In this document: positions 39,432 through 47,414 of the stretch, piece by piece | How the letters are laid out: every line of letters begins with the position of its first letter | Numbering within the stretch: the first letter of the stretch is position 1 | NCBI GenBank assembly: GCA_021324455.1 | Contig: JAJPJA010000084.1 | Location: 1 to 64,000 of the forward strand | Direction: 5' to 3' | From: Pseudomonadota bacterium | Lineage (GTDB): Bacteria; Desulfobacterota; Binatia; Binatales; Binataceae | DNA: 64,000 bases | Made by a program: the position numbers and the translations under genes | Notes under the pieces: model-generated | Seen by the model: only the letters and a program-made list of their open reading frames with translations | Database searches by the model: none | Told to the model about the DNA's origin: nothing

Positions 39432-40532
39432 ATGAAAATACTTCTGGTAGCGGGCGCCAGGCCCAATTTCATGAAGGTCGCGCCGCTGGTCGAGGCGCTC
39501 AGAAGCGCCCAGGCGGACCATCCCGACCTCGAGATACTGCTGGTCCATACCGGGCAGCATTATGACGAGCGGATGTCGCGCGCCTTCTTCACCGACCTCG
39601 ATCTGCCCCGCCCCGACGTCGACCTCGAAGTGGGTTCCGGCACGCACGCCGAACAGACCGGACGCGTGATGATCGCGTTCGAGGCGCTGCTGTTCGAGCG
39701 CAAGCCGGATTGGGTGGTGGTGGTGGGCGACGTCAACTCGACCGTGGCCTGCGCGCTGGCGGCCAAGAAACTGTGCATCAAGGTGGCACACGTGGAGGCG
39801 GGTCTGCGCAGCCGCGACTGGACCATGCCCGAGGAAGTGAACCGGGTGGTGACCGACGTGCTATGCGACGCGCTGTTCACCACCGACACGCTCGCTTCGG
39901 AAAATCTGATCGGGGAAGGGATCGAACGATCGAAAATTCATTTTGTCGGCAACGTGATGATCGACACGCTGCTCAAGCACAGCGAGCGCGCGGCGGCGCT
40001 CAGACAGTGGGAGCAGCTGGGCCTTCAGCCGCGCCGCTACGGCGTGCTGACGCTGCATCGGCCCGGCAACGTCGATCTGCCCGAAGTATTCGCCGGCATC
40101 GTGAACGCGCTGGAGGCGGTGCAGCAGTTTCTGCCGCTGGCGTTCCCGGTTCATCCGCGCACCCGGCGGATGGCCGAGACGTTCGGCCTGTGGCAGCGGA
40201 TGGAGGCGATGCCCAATCTGCGGCTGCTCGAGCCGCTGGGTTATTTGGAGATGCTGTCGTTGACGGCGGCGTCGGCGCTGATTCTTACCGATAGCGGCGG
40301 CTTGCAGGAGGAGGCGGTAGTGCTGGGCGTGCCGTGCATCACGCTGCGGCCGAATACGGAGCGTCCCATCACTATTAGCGTGGGAGCGAATCAACTGGTG
40401 GGCAACGATCCGGAGGAGATCGTAGCGGCGGTCAGGGCGCGGGTTGCGGCGGGTGGAAATTCCTTCCGGCGGCCGGACAAATGGGACGGACAGGCGGCGC
40501 GGCGAATCGCTCAAATCCTGCTCGACAGCTGA
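39432..40532 (+). CDS. wecB: UDP-N-acetylglucosamine 2-epimerase (non-hydrolysing)
   Basis: A 366-residue WecB-family enzyme converting UDP-GlcNAc to UDP-ManNAc. Motifs: ILLVAGARPNFMKVAPLVEAL, VHTGQHYDERMS, KVAHVEAGLRSRDWTMPEEVNRVVTDVLCDALFTTD, GVLTLHRPGNVD, PLGYLEMLSLTAASALILTDSGGLQEEAVVLGVPCITLRPNTERP. All are diagnostic and the length is normal. It implies ManNAc, or a product made from it such as ManNAcA, in the glycan; the upstream two-domain dehydrogenase could act on the product. The stop overlaps the next start (TGATG). Confidence 0.93.
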   Translation: MKILLVAGARPNFMKVAPLVEALRSAQADHPDLEILLVHTGQHYDERMSRAFFTDLDLPRPDVDLEVGSGTHAEQTGRVMIAFEALLFERKPDWVVVVGDVNSTVACALAAKKLCIKVAHVEAGLRSRDWTMPEEVNRVVTDVLCDALFTTDTLASENLIGEGIERSKIHFVGNVMIDTLLKHSERAAALRQWEQLGLQPRRYGVLTLHRPGNVDLPEVFAGIVNALEAVQQFLPLAFPVHPRTRRMAETFGLWQRMEAMPNLRLLEPLGYLEMLSLTAASALILTDSGGLQEEAVVLGVPCITLRPNTERPITISVGANQLVGNDPEEIVAAVRARVAAGGNSFRRPDKWDGQAARRIAQILLDS

Positions 40533-41800
40533 TGCATATACTGTTTCTTACCGAGAATTTCCCGCCCGAGCGCAACGCCGCGGCCAGCCGCGTATACGAG
40601 CGCGCCTGCTACTGGGTGAAGTGGGGACATCAGGTCACGGTCATCACCTCGGCGCCCAACTTTCCCGAAGGCAAGGTACACGCCGGGTATCGCAACCGCT
40701 GGTATCAGGTGGAACATCGCGACGGCATCCGCGTGGTGCGGGTCAAGACGTTGATCGCGGCCAATGAAGGCGTGGTGCTGCGGACGCTGGATTTCCTGTC
40801 CTTCATGGTGACGGGTTTTTTCGGCGGCCTGATGCAGGATCGGCCCGACGTGGTGGCGGCGACTTCGCCCCAGTTCTTTTGCGCGGTGGCGGGCTGCGCG
40901 CTGGCCGCCGCGCGCCGCCGTCCGTTCGTGTTCGAACTGTCCGATCTGTGGCCGGCATCGATCACGGCGGTGGGTGCGATGCGCGAGAATATCGCGCTGC
41001 GGATGATGGAGCGGCTGGAACTCTTCCTGTATCGCCGCGCGGCCGCAATCGTGGCCCTGACCAAAGCCTTCAAGACCGATCTGGTGGCCAGGGGCGTGGC
41101 GCCCGAAAAGATCTCGGTGGTCATCAACGGCGTCGACCTCTCGCGCTACGCGCCGCGCCCGCGCGACGCGCAGCTGGCGCGCCAGCTCGGACTTGAGGAT
41201 CGCTTCGTAGTCGGCTACATCGGAACGCACGGAATGGCGCACGCGCTGGAGCGGGTGCTGGACGCGGCTGAGATCCTGCGGGATGTGCCGGCAGTGCGCT
41301 GGCTGTTCGTCGGTGCGGGAGCGGCCCGTGAAGCATTGGTCAAGGAGGCGGCGCGGCGGGGGCTTTCCAACGTGCTGCTGATCCCGGCGCAACCCAAAGA
41401 GGCCATGCCGGCATACTGGAGTTTGTGCGATTTGGCCCTGGTGCATCTCAAAAATACACCTCTGTTCACAACCGTGATTCCGTCCAAGATTTTCGAGGCG
41501 ATGGCGATGGGACGGCCCATCGTGCTGGCCGCGCCCGACGGCGAGGCGGCCGATATCGTGCGCGGCACCGGATGCGGAGTGGTGCTGCCGCCCGAGGATC
41601 CGGCGGCTTTGGCGGCGGCGGTCAAGAAGCTGGCCGCGCGCCCGGATGAAGTGCGGGTGCTGGCGCGGCGGGCGCTGGATGCGGTGCCGCGGTTTACCCG
41701 GGAGCGGCAGGCGCAGGAAATGTTGGATGCGATTGCTGGGGCGGGGAGGCCGGCGGTGGGTTCGCTGCGCCGGACCGACCCCGCATCGGTTGCCAAGTAG
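40532..41800 (+). CDS. GT4-family glycosyltransferase, WbuB-like
   Basis: A 422-residue GT-B enzyme. The ATG at 40532 overlaps the wecB stop. The N-terminus MHILFLTENFPPERNAAASRVYERACYWVKWGHQVTVITSAPNFPEGKVH is close to the WbuB/WcaI type (FucNAc- or related aminosugar transferases). The donor domain has ISVVINGVDLSRYAPRP, VGYIGTHGMAHALERVLDAAEIL and KIFEAMAMGRPIVLAAPDGEAADIV. Donor unknown, but the coupling with wecB hints at an N-acetylated sugar. Confidence 0.87.
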   Translation: MHILFLTENFPPERNAAASRVYERACYWVKWGHQVTVITSAPNFPEGKVHAGYRNRWYQVEHRDGIRVVRVKTLIAANEGVVLRTLDFLSFMVTGFFGGLMQDRPDVVAATSPQFFCAVAGCALAAARRRPFVFELSDLWPASITAVGAMRENIALRMMERLELFLYRRAAAIVALTKAFKTDLVARGVAPEKISVVINGVDLSRYAPRPRDAQLARQLGLEDRFVVGYIGTHGMAHALERVLDAAEILRDVPAVRWLFVGAGAAREALVKEAARRGLSNVLLIPAQPKEAMPAYWSLCDLALVHLKNTPLFTTVIPSKIFEAMAMGRPIVLAAPDGEAADIVRGTGCGVVLPPEDPAALAAAVKKLAARPDEVRVLARRALDAVPRFTRERQAQEMLDAIAGAGRPAVGSLRRTDPASVAK

Positions 41801-41975
41801 GATTGTTTAAGTATGATTTGGAGAGAAAAAATCTCAAGGCGCGAAGACCAGGTGACACCAACGGCTGCACTCCCGTTATCACACGCGGCGGCGGAGGAGC
41901 TTTGCCGTGCTTACTGGACCCGAAACTGAAAATGGCTTTTTCACAACACCGGGTAGGCACATCAAGGGACGATAG
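41801..41975 (+). other. 175-base intergenic gap inside the locus, possible internal promoter region
   Basis: Most gaps in this locus are a few bases; this one is long and more AT-rich at its start (GATTGTTTAAGTATGATTTG at 41801-41820). It holds no reading frame of note. I did not find a clean -35/-10 pair, so an internal promoter is only a possibility. Confidence 0.25.
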
Positions 41976-43109
41976 ATGAGAATCGCAATCAACGTGATCT
42001 CGGTGAAGGAGGGGGGCGGCATCGTTGCCTTCGAGAAACTGCTGGCGCAGTTCGTCCGCCTTAAACCCGAGTACGAGTACCACGTCATTGCTAATCATGC
42101 GCTGCCGGCTTTCCGCAGTATCGAACATCCCAGCGTGCGCATACATCAGTTCCGCTGGGCCGAGCGCAACTATCTGCTGGGCAGCCTCTGGTATTTGGTG
42201 GTGCTGCCGCAATGGCTCAGGCGCAACCGGATCGACGTGCTTTTTTCCCAGACCAGCTATCTGCCGCTGTGGGGACGTATCCGCTCCACCATTTTGGTCC
42301 AGGACCCGACCAATTTCTGGGACATCCCCTCGATGTCCAACGGGCATCCGATGGCAGACCGGCTGCGGGCGCGAATCAAGAAAGTGTGGGCCCATCATTC
42401 GGTGCGGGTGGCCGACGAAGTCACGGTGCAGACGCGCGCGCTGGAAGGTTTTGTCGCCCGCCAGGTGCCCTCGGCCGAGGGGCGCATCAAGGTGATTCCG
42501 CATGGCCTGGGTTATTTGGACAAGCCCTGTCCGCGCCGTCTGACCGCAATCCGCCCCGGCGATACGTTCGAGATCGCCTACGTCGCGCTGTACCGCGATT
42601 ACAAGAATTTCGACATCCTGTTGCAGGCGCTCAAGCTGCTCAAGGAGATCGGCGTCCCCGCCCGTCTGCATCTGACCCTGGACCGCTCCAAGCCGCCGGT
42701 GCACGCGCTGGAGGAAAAGGCCAAAGCACTGGGCATCGCGGACCGGATCGTCAATCACGGGCAACTCGACCGTCCCGCCGTAACCGACCTGTACGAAAAG
42801 TCGCATGTTTTGATCTTTCCCTCGATGTGCGAATCGTTCGGCTTTCCGCAGGTCGAGGCGATGGCCTTCGCGCTGCCGATAATCGCGGCTGACACTCCGG
42901 TCAGCCGCGAGGTATGCGGCGACGCGGCGGCCTTTTTCCCGGCCGACGACGCCCGCGCGCTGGCCAGCCTGGTGCAGCGCTTCTACACCCATCCCGAGGA
43001 ACTGGCTTTGGCTTCGCGTCTGAGCGCGGAGCGCGCGTCCAGCTTCGACTGGCATCGCGCCGCTCATGAAACTCTGGTCTGGATGACCAACGGCCGCGGC
43101 GATCACTGA
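41976..43109 (+). CDS. GT4-family glycosyltransferase
   Basis: A 377-residue GT-B enzyme. Opening MRIAINVISVKEGGGIVAFEKLLAQF, junction IKVIPHGLGYLDK, donor domain FEIAYVALYRDYKNFDILLQALKLL and ESFGFPQVEAMAFALPIIAADTPVSREVCGDAA as the E-x7-E motif and post-motif. The ending resembles mannosyl- or rhamnosyltransferases that read VSREV-x-G-x-AA. Donor unassigned. It begins after the longest gap of this part of the locus. Confidence 0.85.
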   Translation: MRIAINVISVKEGGGIVAFEKLLAQFVRLKPEYEYHVIANHALPAFRSIEHPSVRIHQFRWAERNYLLGSLWYLVVLPQWLRRNRIDVLFSQTSYLPLWGRIRSTILVQDPTNFWDIPSMSNGHPMADRLRARIKKVWAHHSVRVADEVTVQTRALEGFVARQVPSAEGRIKVIPHGLGYLDKPCPRRLTAIRPGDTFEIAYVALYRDYKNFDILLQALKLLKEIGVPARLHLTLDRSKPPVHALEEKAKALGIADRIVNHGQLDRPAVTDLYEKSHVLIFPSMCESFGFPQVEAMAFALPIIAADTPVSREVCGDAAAFFPADDARALASLVQRFYTHPEELALASRLSAERASSFDWHRAAHETLVWMTNGRGDH

Positions 43110-43155
43110 CCGATAGATCGGCGGCCGCCGCCGCCCGCGCATCCGCATCCGGTCA

Positions 43156-44106
43156 ATGCCGTCTGAAAGCGACTCCGCTCCGTCCTGCTCGGTGGTCATC
43201 TGCACCCGCGACCGCCCCGAGCATCTGGACTCCTGCCTGCGGGCGCTTGCCTCCCTGACATATCCACGCTTCGACGTGCTGGTGGTGGACAACGCCCCCA
43301 GCGACGGCCGCGCATGGGAAGTGGCGCGTCGATGGCGGACGGGCTACGTAGTGGAACCGCGGCCCGGACTGAGCCGCGCGCGCAATCGCGGCGCCCGCAC
43401 CTGCGCCGGCGACATCGTCGCGTATATAGATGACGACGCGATCGCCGACCCGCGATGGCTGCATGGGTTGGCGGCCGAATTCGCCGACCCGCGCGTGATG
43501 GCGGTAACCGGGCGCGTGCTTCCGCTTGAGTCCGCGGACGAGGAGGGACGCAAGTGCGCCTGGATTGCGGGCGCCGATCGGGGGCCGCAGCGGCGCGTTT
43601 ACGACCTGCACACCGACGCCTGGTTCGCTTGCGCCAACTTCGGCGGCATCGGAATCGGCGCCAACATGGCGCTGCGCAAGGACGCCTTCAGGATCTGGCC
43701 GGGATTCAATCCATCGCTGGGCCGCGGCGGCATCATCCAGGCCTGTGAAGAAAATCATGCTTTTTTCGAACTGATCGCGGCGGGCTACCGCGTGGTCTAT
43801 GCGCCGGCCGCAATCGTGCTGCATCATGCGCCCACTAACCTCACGCAATTGCGCGAACAGCATCTGCGGATGCTGACTGAGGCGGGCGCCTATCTGGCCT
43901 TTATGCTGACCGAGCGGCCCGAACACCGCTCGGCCACGGTCAGGTTTATCCTCGACGGCATCCGCGGCCGGCGGCGCATCCAGAACGGAGCTGCCGACAA
44001 CGCCGCGCGAGTCGCGCCGCGATGGCGTGAATTGTATGCCGGCGTGCGCGGCGGCATGCTCTACGCCGCCGGCCGCATCTCGGCGCGTCTGGCGGGTCAA
44101 GCGTGA
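43156..44106 (+). CDS. GT2-family glycosyltransferase
   Basis: A 316-residue GT-A fold inverting enzyme. Motifs: SVVICTRDRPEHLDSCLRALASL at the N-terminus, FDVLVVDNAPSDGR, GLSRARNRGARTCAGDIVAYIDDDAIADPRWL with the D-D-D metal-binding group, then GANMALRKDAF and a late ENHAFFELIAAGYRVVYAP. No membrane segments. It overlaps the Wzm-like gene by GTGA, suggesting that it builds the glycan carried by that ABC exporter. Confidence 0.87.
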   Translation: MPSESDSAPSCSVVICTRDRPEHLDSCLRALASLTYPRFDVLVVDNAPSDGRAWEVARRWRTGYVVEPRPGLSRARNRGARTCAGDIVAYIDDDAIADPRWLHGLAAEFADPRVMAVTGRVLPLESADEEGRKCAWIAGADRGPQRRVYDLHTDAWFACANFGGIGIGANMALRKDAFRIWPGFNPSLGRGGIIQACEENHAFFELIAAGYRVVYAPAAIVLHHAPTNLTQLREQHLRMLTEAGAYLAFMLTERPEHRSATVRFILDGIRGRRRIQNGAADNAARVAPRWRELYAGVRGGMLYAAGRISARLAGQA

Positions 44107-45008
44107 TCGCCAATCACACCGCAGCGGCTGACGGGCCCTCCGCCGGTCATCGCCGGCGCTGCGCTGAGCCGGCGCGCGACACCGATGCGGCACCGCGGAT
44201 GCTGCGCGTCAGCGCCGGGCGCCGTCCGGCGACGCTCGAGGTGCGCGAACTGTGGGCGTATCGCGAACTACTGTACTTCCTGGCCTGGCGCGACGTGAAG
44301 GTCCGCTACAAGCAGACCGTGCTGGGCGCGGCGTGGGCGATTGTGCAGCCGGTCGCCACTATGGTCGTTTTTACCCTGTTTTTCGGCAAGCTGGCCGGAA
44401 TACCGGCTGACGGCGCGCCCTATCCAATCTTCGTCTACGCGGGACTGCTGCCGTGGACGTTCTTTGCCAATGCCGTAACCGCCAGCGGCGACAGCCTGGT
44501 AGCCAATTCCAGCCTTATCACCAAGGTGTATTTTCCGCGGGTGCTGATTCCCGGCGCGGCGGTCGCCGCCGGCCTGGTCGATTTTGCAATTTCAGCGGCG
44601 GTGCTGCTGATTATGATGCCGCTGTACGCGGCGCCGATGACGGCGCGGATGCTGATGGCGGTGCCGCTGCTGGCGCTCACCGCGATGGCGGCGCTGGCGT
44701 TCGGGATGCTGATCGCCGCGCTCAACGTCAGGTATCGCGACGCGCGCTACGCCGTGCCCTTCGCCATTCAACTGTGGATGTTTCTCACCCCGGTGATCTA
44801 TCCCGTCAGTATCGTGCCTTCCCGATGGCGCTGGATGCTGTTTCTCAATCCCATGTCGGGACTGATCCAGGGCTATCGCAGCGCGTTGCTCGGGCGCGCT
44901 TTCGACCTTGCGGGACTGGCGGCCGCCGCCGTTATCACTGTCCTTATGCTGGCCTGGTCCGGATTTGTGTTCCGGCGCATGGAGCGCAGCTTCGCCGACG
45001 TGGTCTGA
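44103..45008 (+). CDS. wzm: polysaccharide ABC exporter permease (Wzm/TagG-like)
   Basis: A 301-residue ABC-2 type permease with GTG start. A hydrophilic N-terminal extension of about 45 residues precedes LWAYRELLYFLAWRDVKVRYKQTVLGAAWAIVQPVATMVVFTLFFG, the classic Wzm opening, and six hydrophobic segments. LPWTFFANAVTASGDSLVANSSLITKVYFPRVLIP and FLTPVIYPVSIVPSRWRWMLFLNPMSGLIQGYRSALLG are further family marks. It would move lipid-linked polysaccharide across the inner membrane with the adjacent Wzt ATPase. The N-terminal extension, if translated, is unusual. Confidence 0.9.
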   Translation: MIANHTAAADGPSAGHRRRCAEPARDTDAAPRMLRVSAGRRPATLEVRELWAYRELLYFLAWRDVKVRYKQTVLGAAWAIVQPVATMVVFTLFFGKLAGIPADGAPYPIFVYAGLLPWTFFANAVTASGDSLVANSSLITKVYFPRVLIPGAAVAAGLVDFAISAAVLLIMMPLYAAPMTARMLMAVPLLALTAMAALAFGMLIAALNVRYRDARYAVPFAIQLWMFLTPVIYPVSIVPSRWRWMLFLNPMSGLIQGYRSALLGRAFDLAGLAAAAVITVLMLAWSGFVFRRMERSFADVV

Positions 45009-45011
45009 ATC

Positions 45012-46310
45012 ATGAACGCCATCATCAGGGTGAGCGATCTGGGCAAACGCTACCGGATCGGCAACGCCGAGCGTCACCGGACCTTGCGCGAGGCGCTCGC
45101 CGCGATGGCCAAGGCTCCGGCGCGTACGATGGCGCGCCTGTGTGGTGCCGCCGGCGCCCCGACCGATCACATCTGGGCGCTGCGCGGGCTTGAATTCGAA
45201 CTGAGCCAGGGCGAAGTGGTCGGGATCATCGGCCGCAACGGCGCCGGCAAATCCACGCTGCTCAAGATCCTGTCGCGCATTACCGAGCCGACCACCGGAT
45301 GGTTCGAGCTGGGCGGCCGGGTCAGCAGCCTGCTCGAAGTCGGAACCGGGTTTCACAGCGAACTGAGCGGGCGCGAGAACATCTATCTTAACGGCGCCAT
45401 CCTCGGGATGCGGCGGCGCGAGATCGAACGCAAATTCGACGAGATTGTCGCCTTTGCCGAAGTGGAGAAATTTGTCGATACCCCCCTCAAGCATTACTCC
45501 AGCGGGATGCAGGCGCGGCTGGCCTTTGCCGTCGCGGCCCATCTCGAACCCGACATCCTGGTGGTGGACGAAGTGCTGGCGGTGGGCGATCTCGGTTTCC
45601 AGAAAAAGTGTCTGGGCAAGATGGAAGACGTATCGCGCCAGGGGCGGACCGTGCTGTTCGTCAGCCACAACATGGCTGCGATCGAATCGCTGTGCAAATC
45701 ATGTCTGCTGCTGAGCGAGGGCCGACTGGCCGCGCGCGGTACTCCGGCGGAAGTCGTGCACCGCTACATCGCGTCTGAAATTCGGGTCGATTCCGCCAGC
45801 CGCAGCCTGATCAACCATTCGGGGCGCGAAGTCAATTGCGTGGCCCTGATGCAGTCGGTGGAGATCGGCTCCGCGGATCCGGCCGGCGGCGCAACCGTGC
45901 GGATGGGAGCGCCGGTCAGCGTCAGGGTTGCGTTCCGCAGCGACGAACCGCTTCATCCCTATCTCGGCGTGGTGGTCAAAACCGCGCAGGGTCAGAACGT
46001 CCTTACCGTCAACAACGATTTCCTGCCCAACTTCAGACTGGATCACCCGGTGCGTTGGGGAACCGTGGTGTGCGATTTCGACTGGATGCCCCTGATGCCG
46101 GGAACCTACTCGCTCGACCTTTATCTGGGCACCAATCCTTACCAGGATATCGATATCATTCACGACGCGATCTCTTTCGAAGTCGTGCCGGCGGATGTTT
46201 TCGGCACCGGCAAGCTGCCCGAAGCGGCCTGGGGCATGATCTTCTGGCCGGCCCGATGGCGCCTGGAGGAAGGCGAGGAGCGCGCAGCCGGCCATCCCAA
46301 CGGCGGATGA
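45012..46310 (+). CDS. wzt: polysaccharide ABC exporter ATPase with C-terminal glycan-binding domain (Wzt-like)
   Basis: A 432-residue protein. The ATPase domain (about residues 1-250) has Walker A GRNGAGKST, signature HYSSGMQARLAFAVAAHLEPDILVVDEVLAVGD and H-loop LFVSHNM. The C-terminal domain (about residues 275-425) is beta-rich (VSVRVAFRSDEPLHPYLGVVVKTAQGQNVLTVNND, GTYSLDLYLGTN), matching Wzt carbohydrate-binding domains that recognise the chain terminus. A modified end on the polymer is therefore likely, and the locus has several methyltransferases that could supply it. The stop overlaps the next gene (ATGA). Confidence 0.92.
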   Translation: MNAIIRVSDLGKRYRIGNAERHRTLREALAAMAKAPARTMARLCGAAGAPTDHIWALRGLEFELSQGEVVGIIGRNGAGKSTLLKILSRITEPTTGWFELGGRVSSLLEVGTGFHSELSGRENIYLNGAILGMRRREIERKFDEIVAFAEVEKFVDTPLKHYSSGMQARLAFAVAAHLEPDILVVDEVLAVGDLGFQKKCLGKMEDVSRQGRTVLFVSHNMAAIESLCKSCLLLSEGRLAARGTPAEVVHRYIASEIRVDSASRSLINHSGREVNCVALMQSVEIGSADPAGGATVRMGAPVSVRVAFRSDEPLHPYLGVVVKTAQGQNVLTVNNDFLPNFRLDHPVRWGTVVCDFDWMPLMPGTYSLDLYLGTNPYQDIDIIHDAISFEVVPADVFGTGKLPEAAWGMIFWPARWRLEEGEERAAGHPNGG

Positions 46311-47377
46311 ATTCCAACCGACAATCGGCGGCTGAAAAAAGGTCCGCGCGAACCGGCGGCGTTTCGGTCGTGGTCTGCTCCTACAACGGCGCGCTGCGGC
46401 TCCCGCGCGTGCTCGATCATCTGGCCCGCCAGCAAGCGCCGGACCTCAATTGGGAGGTTATCGTAGTCGATAACGCTTCCACCGACGGCACCGGCGAGAT
46501 TGCGCGGCGATGCTGGCCCGAGTGTCATCCGGCGCCGCTGCGGGTGGTCAGCGAGCCGCGTCAGGGCCTGGCGTTCGCCAAACAGCGCGGCATCGCCGAA
46601 GCCCGCTATGAACTGATCGGTTTCATCGATGATGACAGTTGGGTGGACTCGGGTTGGGTCGGCGCGGCGATGCAGGCCTGCGTCGAGCATCCGCAAGCCG
46701 GCGCAATTCGCGGCGTGATTGAAGTGGAGTGCGAAAATGCCCCGCCGCGATGGTTCGCGTCGCAGCGCGGATGGTTTGGCGTATGCCCGGAGTTCATGCA
46801 GGCCGCGGACATAACTGAAATGCCGGGCGTGTTGTGCGGCGACGGGATGGTGCTGCGCGCCGCGGCGTGGCAGGACCTCGTCAGCCGGGGCTTTCAATTC
46901 ACTCAGACCGGCAATCAGGGCGGCGTCATGAACGGCAGTGAGGATGAGGAACTGTCGCTGGCGCTGCGTCTGGCCGGCTGGCGGCTGTGGTACGACCCGC
47001 GGCTGCGGCTCAAACAATTTCTCCCGCCTGACAAGCTGTGTTGGGAGCATCTGCGGCGCCGCGCCCGCAACGCCGGGGTCTCCTCGGTGGGCCTGGATGC
47101 GTATTACGCCGCCTTGCGAAGACTCGAACGGCGCCGGCCCGCGGCTGCGGCGTTGATCGACGCCCTGCCGGCGCAATGGCTGTGGCGCGCGCTGTGGAGT
47201 CTTAAGGATCTCATGCGCCGTCCGTTGACGCTGATGCTGATGGCGTTTAGCGGGATGGAAGGAAACGACCAGGTATTGGCGGCGGAAAGCGCGCTGAGCC
47301 GGGTAGGCGGCCTGCTCAAGGCGCGCGGCGCCTACGATCTTCAATTGCGGCGCGCGCGCCGGATGTGCTGGAGATGA
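46307..47377 (+). CDS. GT2-family glycosyltransferase
   Basis: A 356-residue GT-A enzyme starting at the ATG overlapping the wzt stop; the much longer open frame starting at 45836 lies inside wzt and is not real. Motifs: GVSVVVCSYNGALRLPRVLDHLARQ, WEVIVVDNASTDGTGEIA, QGLAFAKQRGIAEARYELIGFIDDDSWVD and CGDGMVLRAAAW. The later GSEDEELSLALRLAGWRLWYDPRLRLKQFLP is the ED-x-E-L catalytic base region found in such GT2 proteins. The C-terminal 90 residues are basic and may contact the membrane. The donor is unknown. Confidence 0.87.
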   Translation: MNSNRQSAAEKRSARTGGVSVVVCSYNGALRLPRVLDHLARQQAPDLNWEVIVVDNASTDGTGEIARRCWPECHPAPLRVVSEPRQGLAFAKQRGIAEARYELIGFIDDDSWVDSGWVGAAMQACVEHPQAGAIRGVIEVECENAPPRWFASQRGWFGVCPEFMQAADITEMPGVLCGDGMVLRAAAWQDLVSRGFQFTQTGNQGGVMNGSEDEELSLALRLAGWRLWYDPRLRLKQFLPPDKLCWEHLRRRARNAGVSSVGLDAYYAALRRLERRRPAAAALIDALPAQWLWRALWSLKDLMRRPLTLMLMAFSGMEGNDQVLAAESALSRVGGLLKARGAYDLQLRRARRMCWR

Positions 47378-47414
47378 GCGTGTTGGCGGCCGCTGCGGAC
47401 GCTTTTGCATCGCG

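Noticed and set aside
45836-46306. Long N-terminal extension of the GT2 frame upstream of 46307
   Set aside because: It lies wholly in another frame of wzt and reads as Arg/Gly-rich shadow. The ATG at 46307 overlapping the wzt stop is the natural start.
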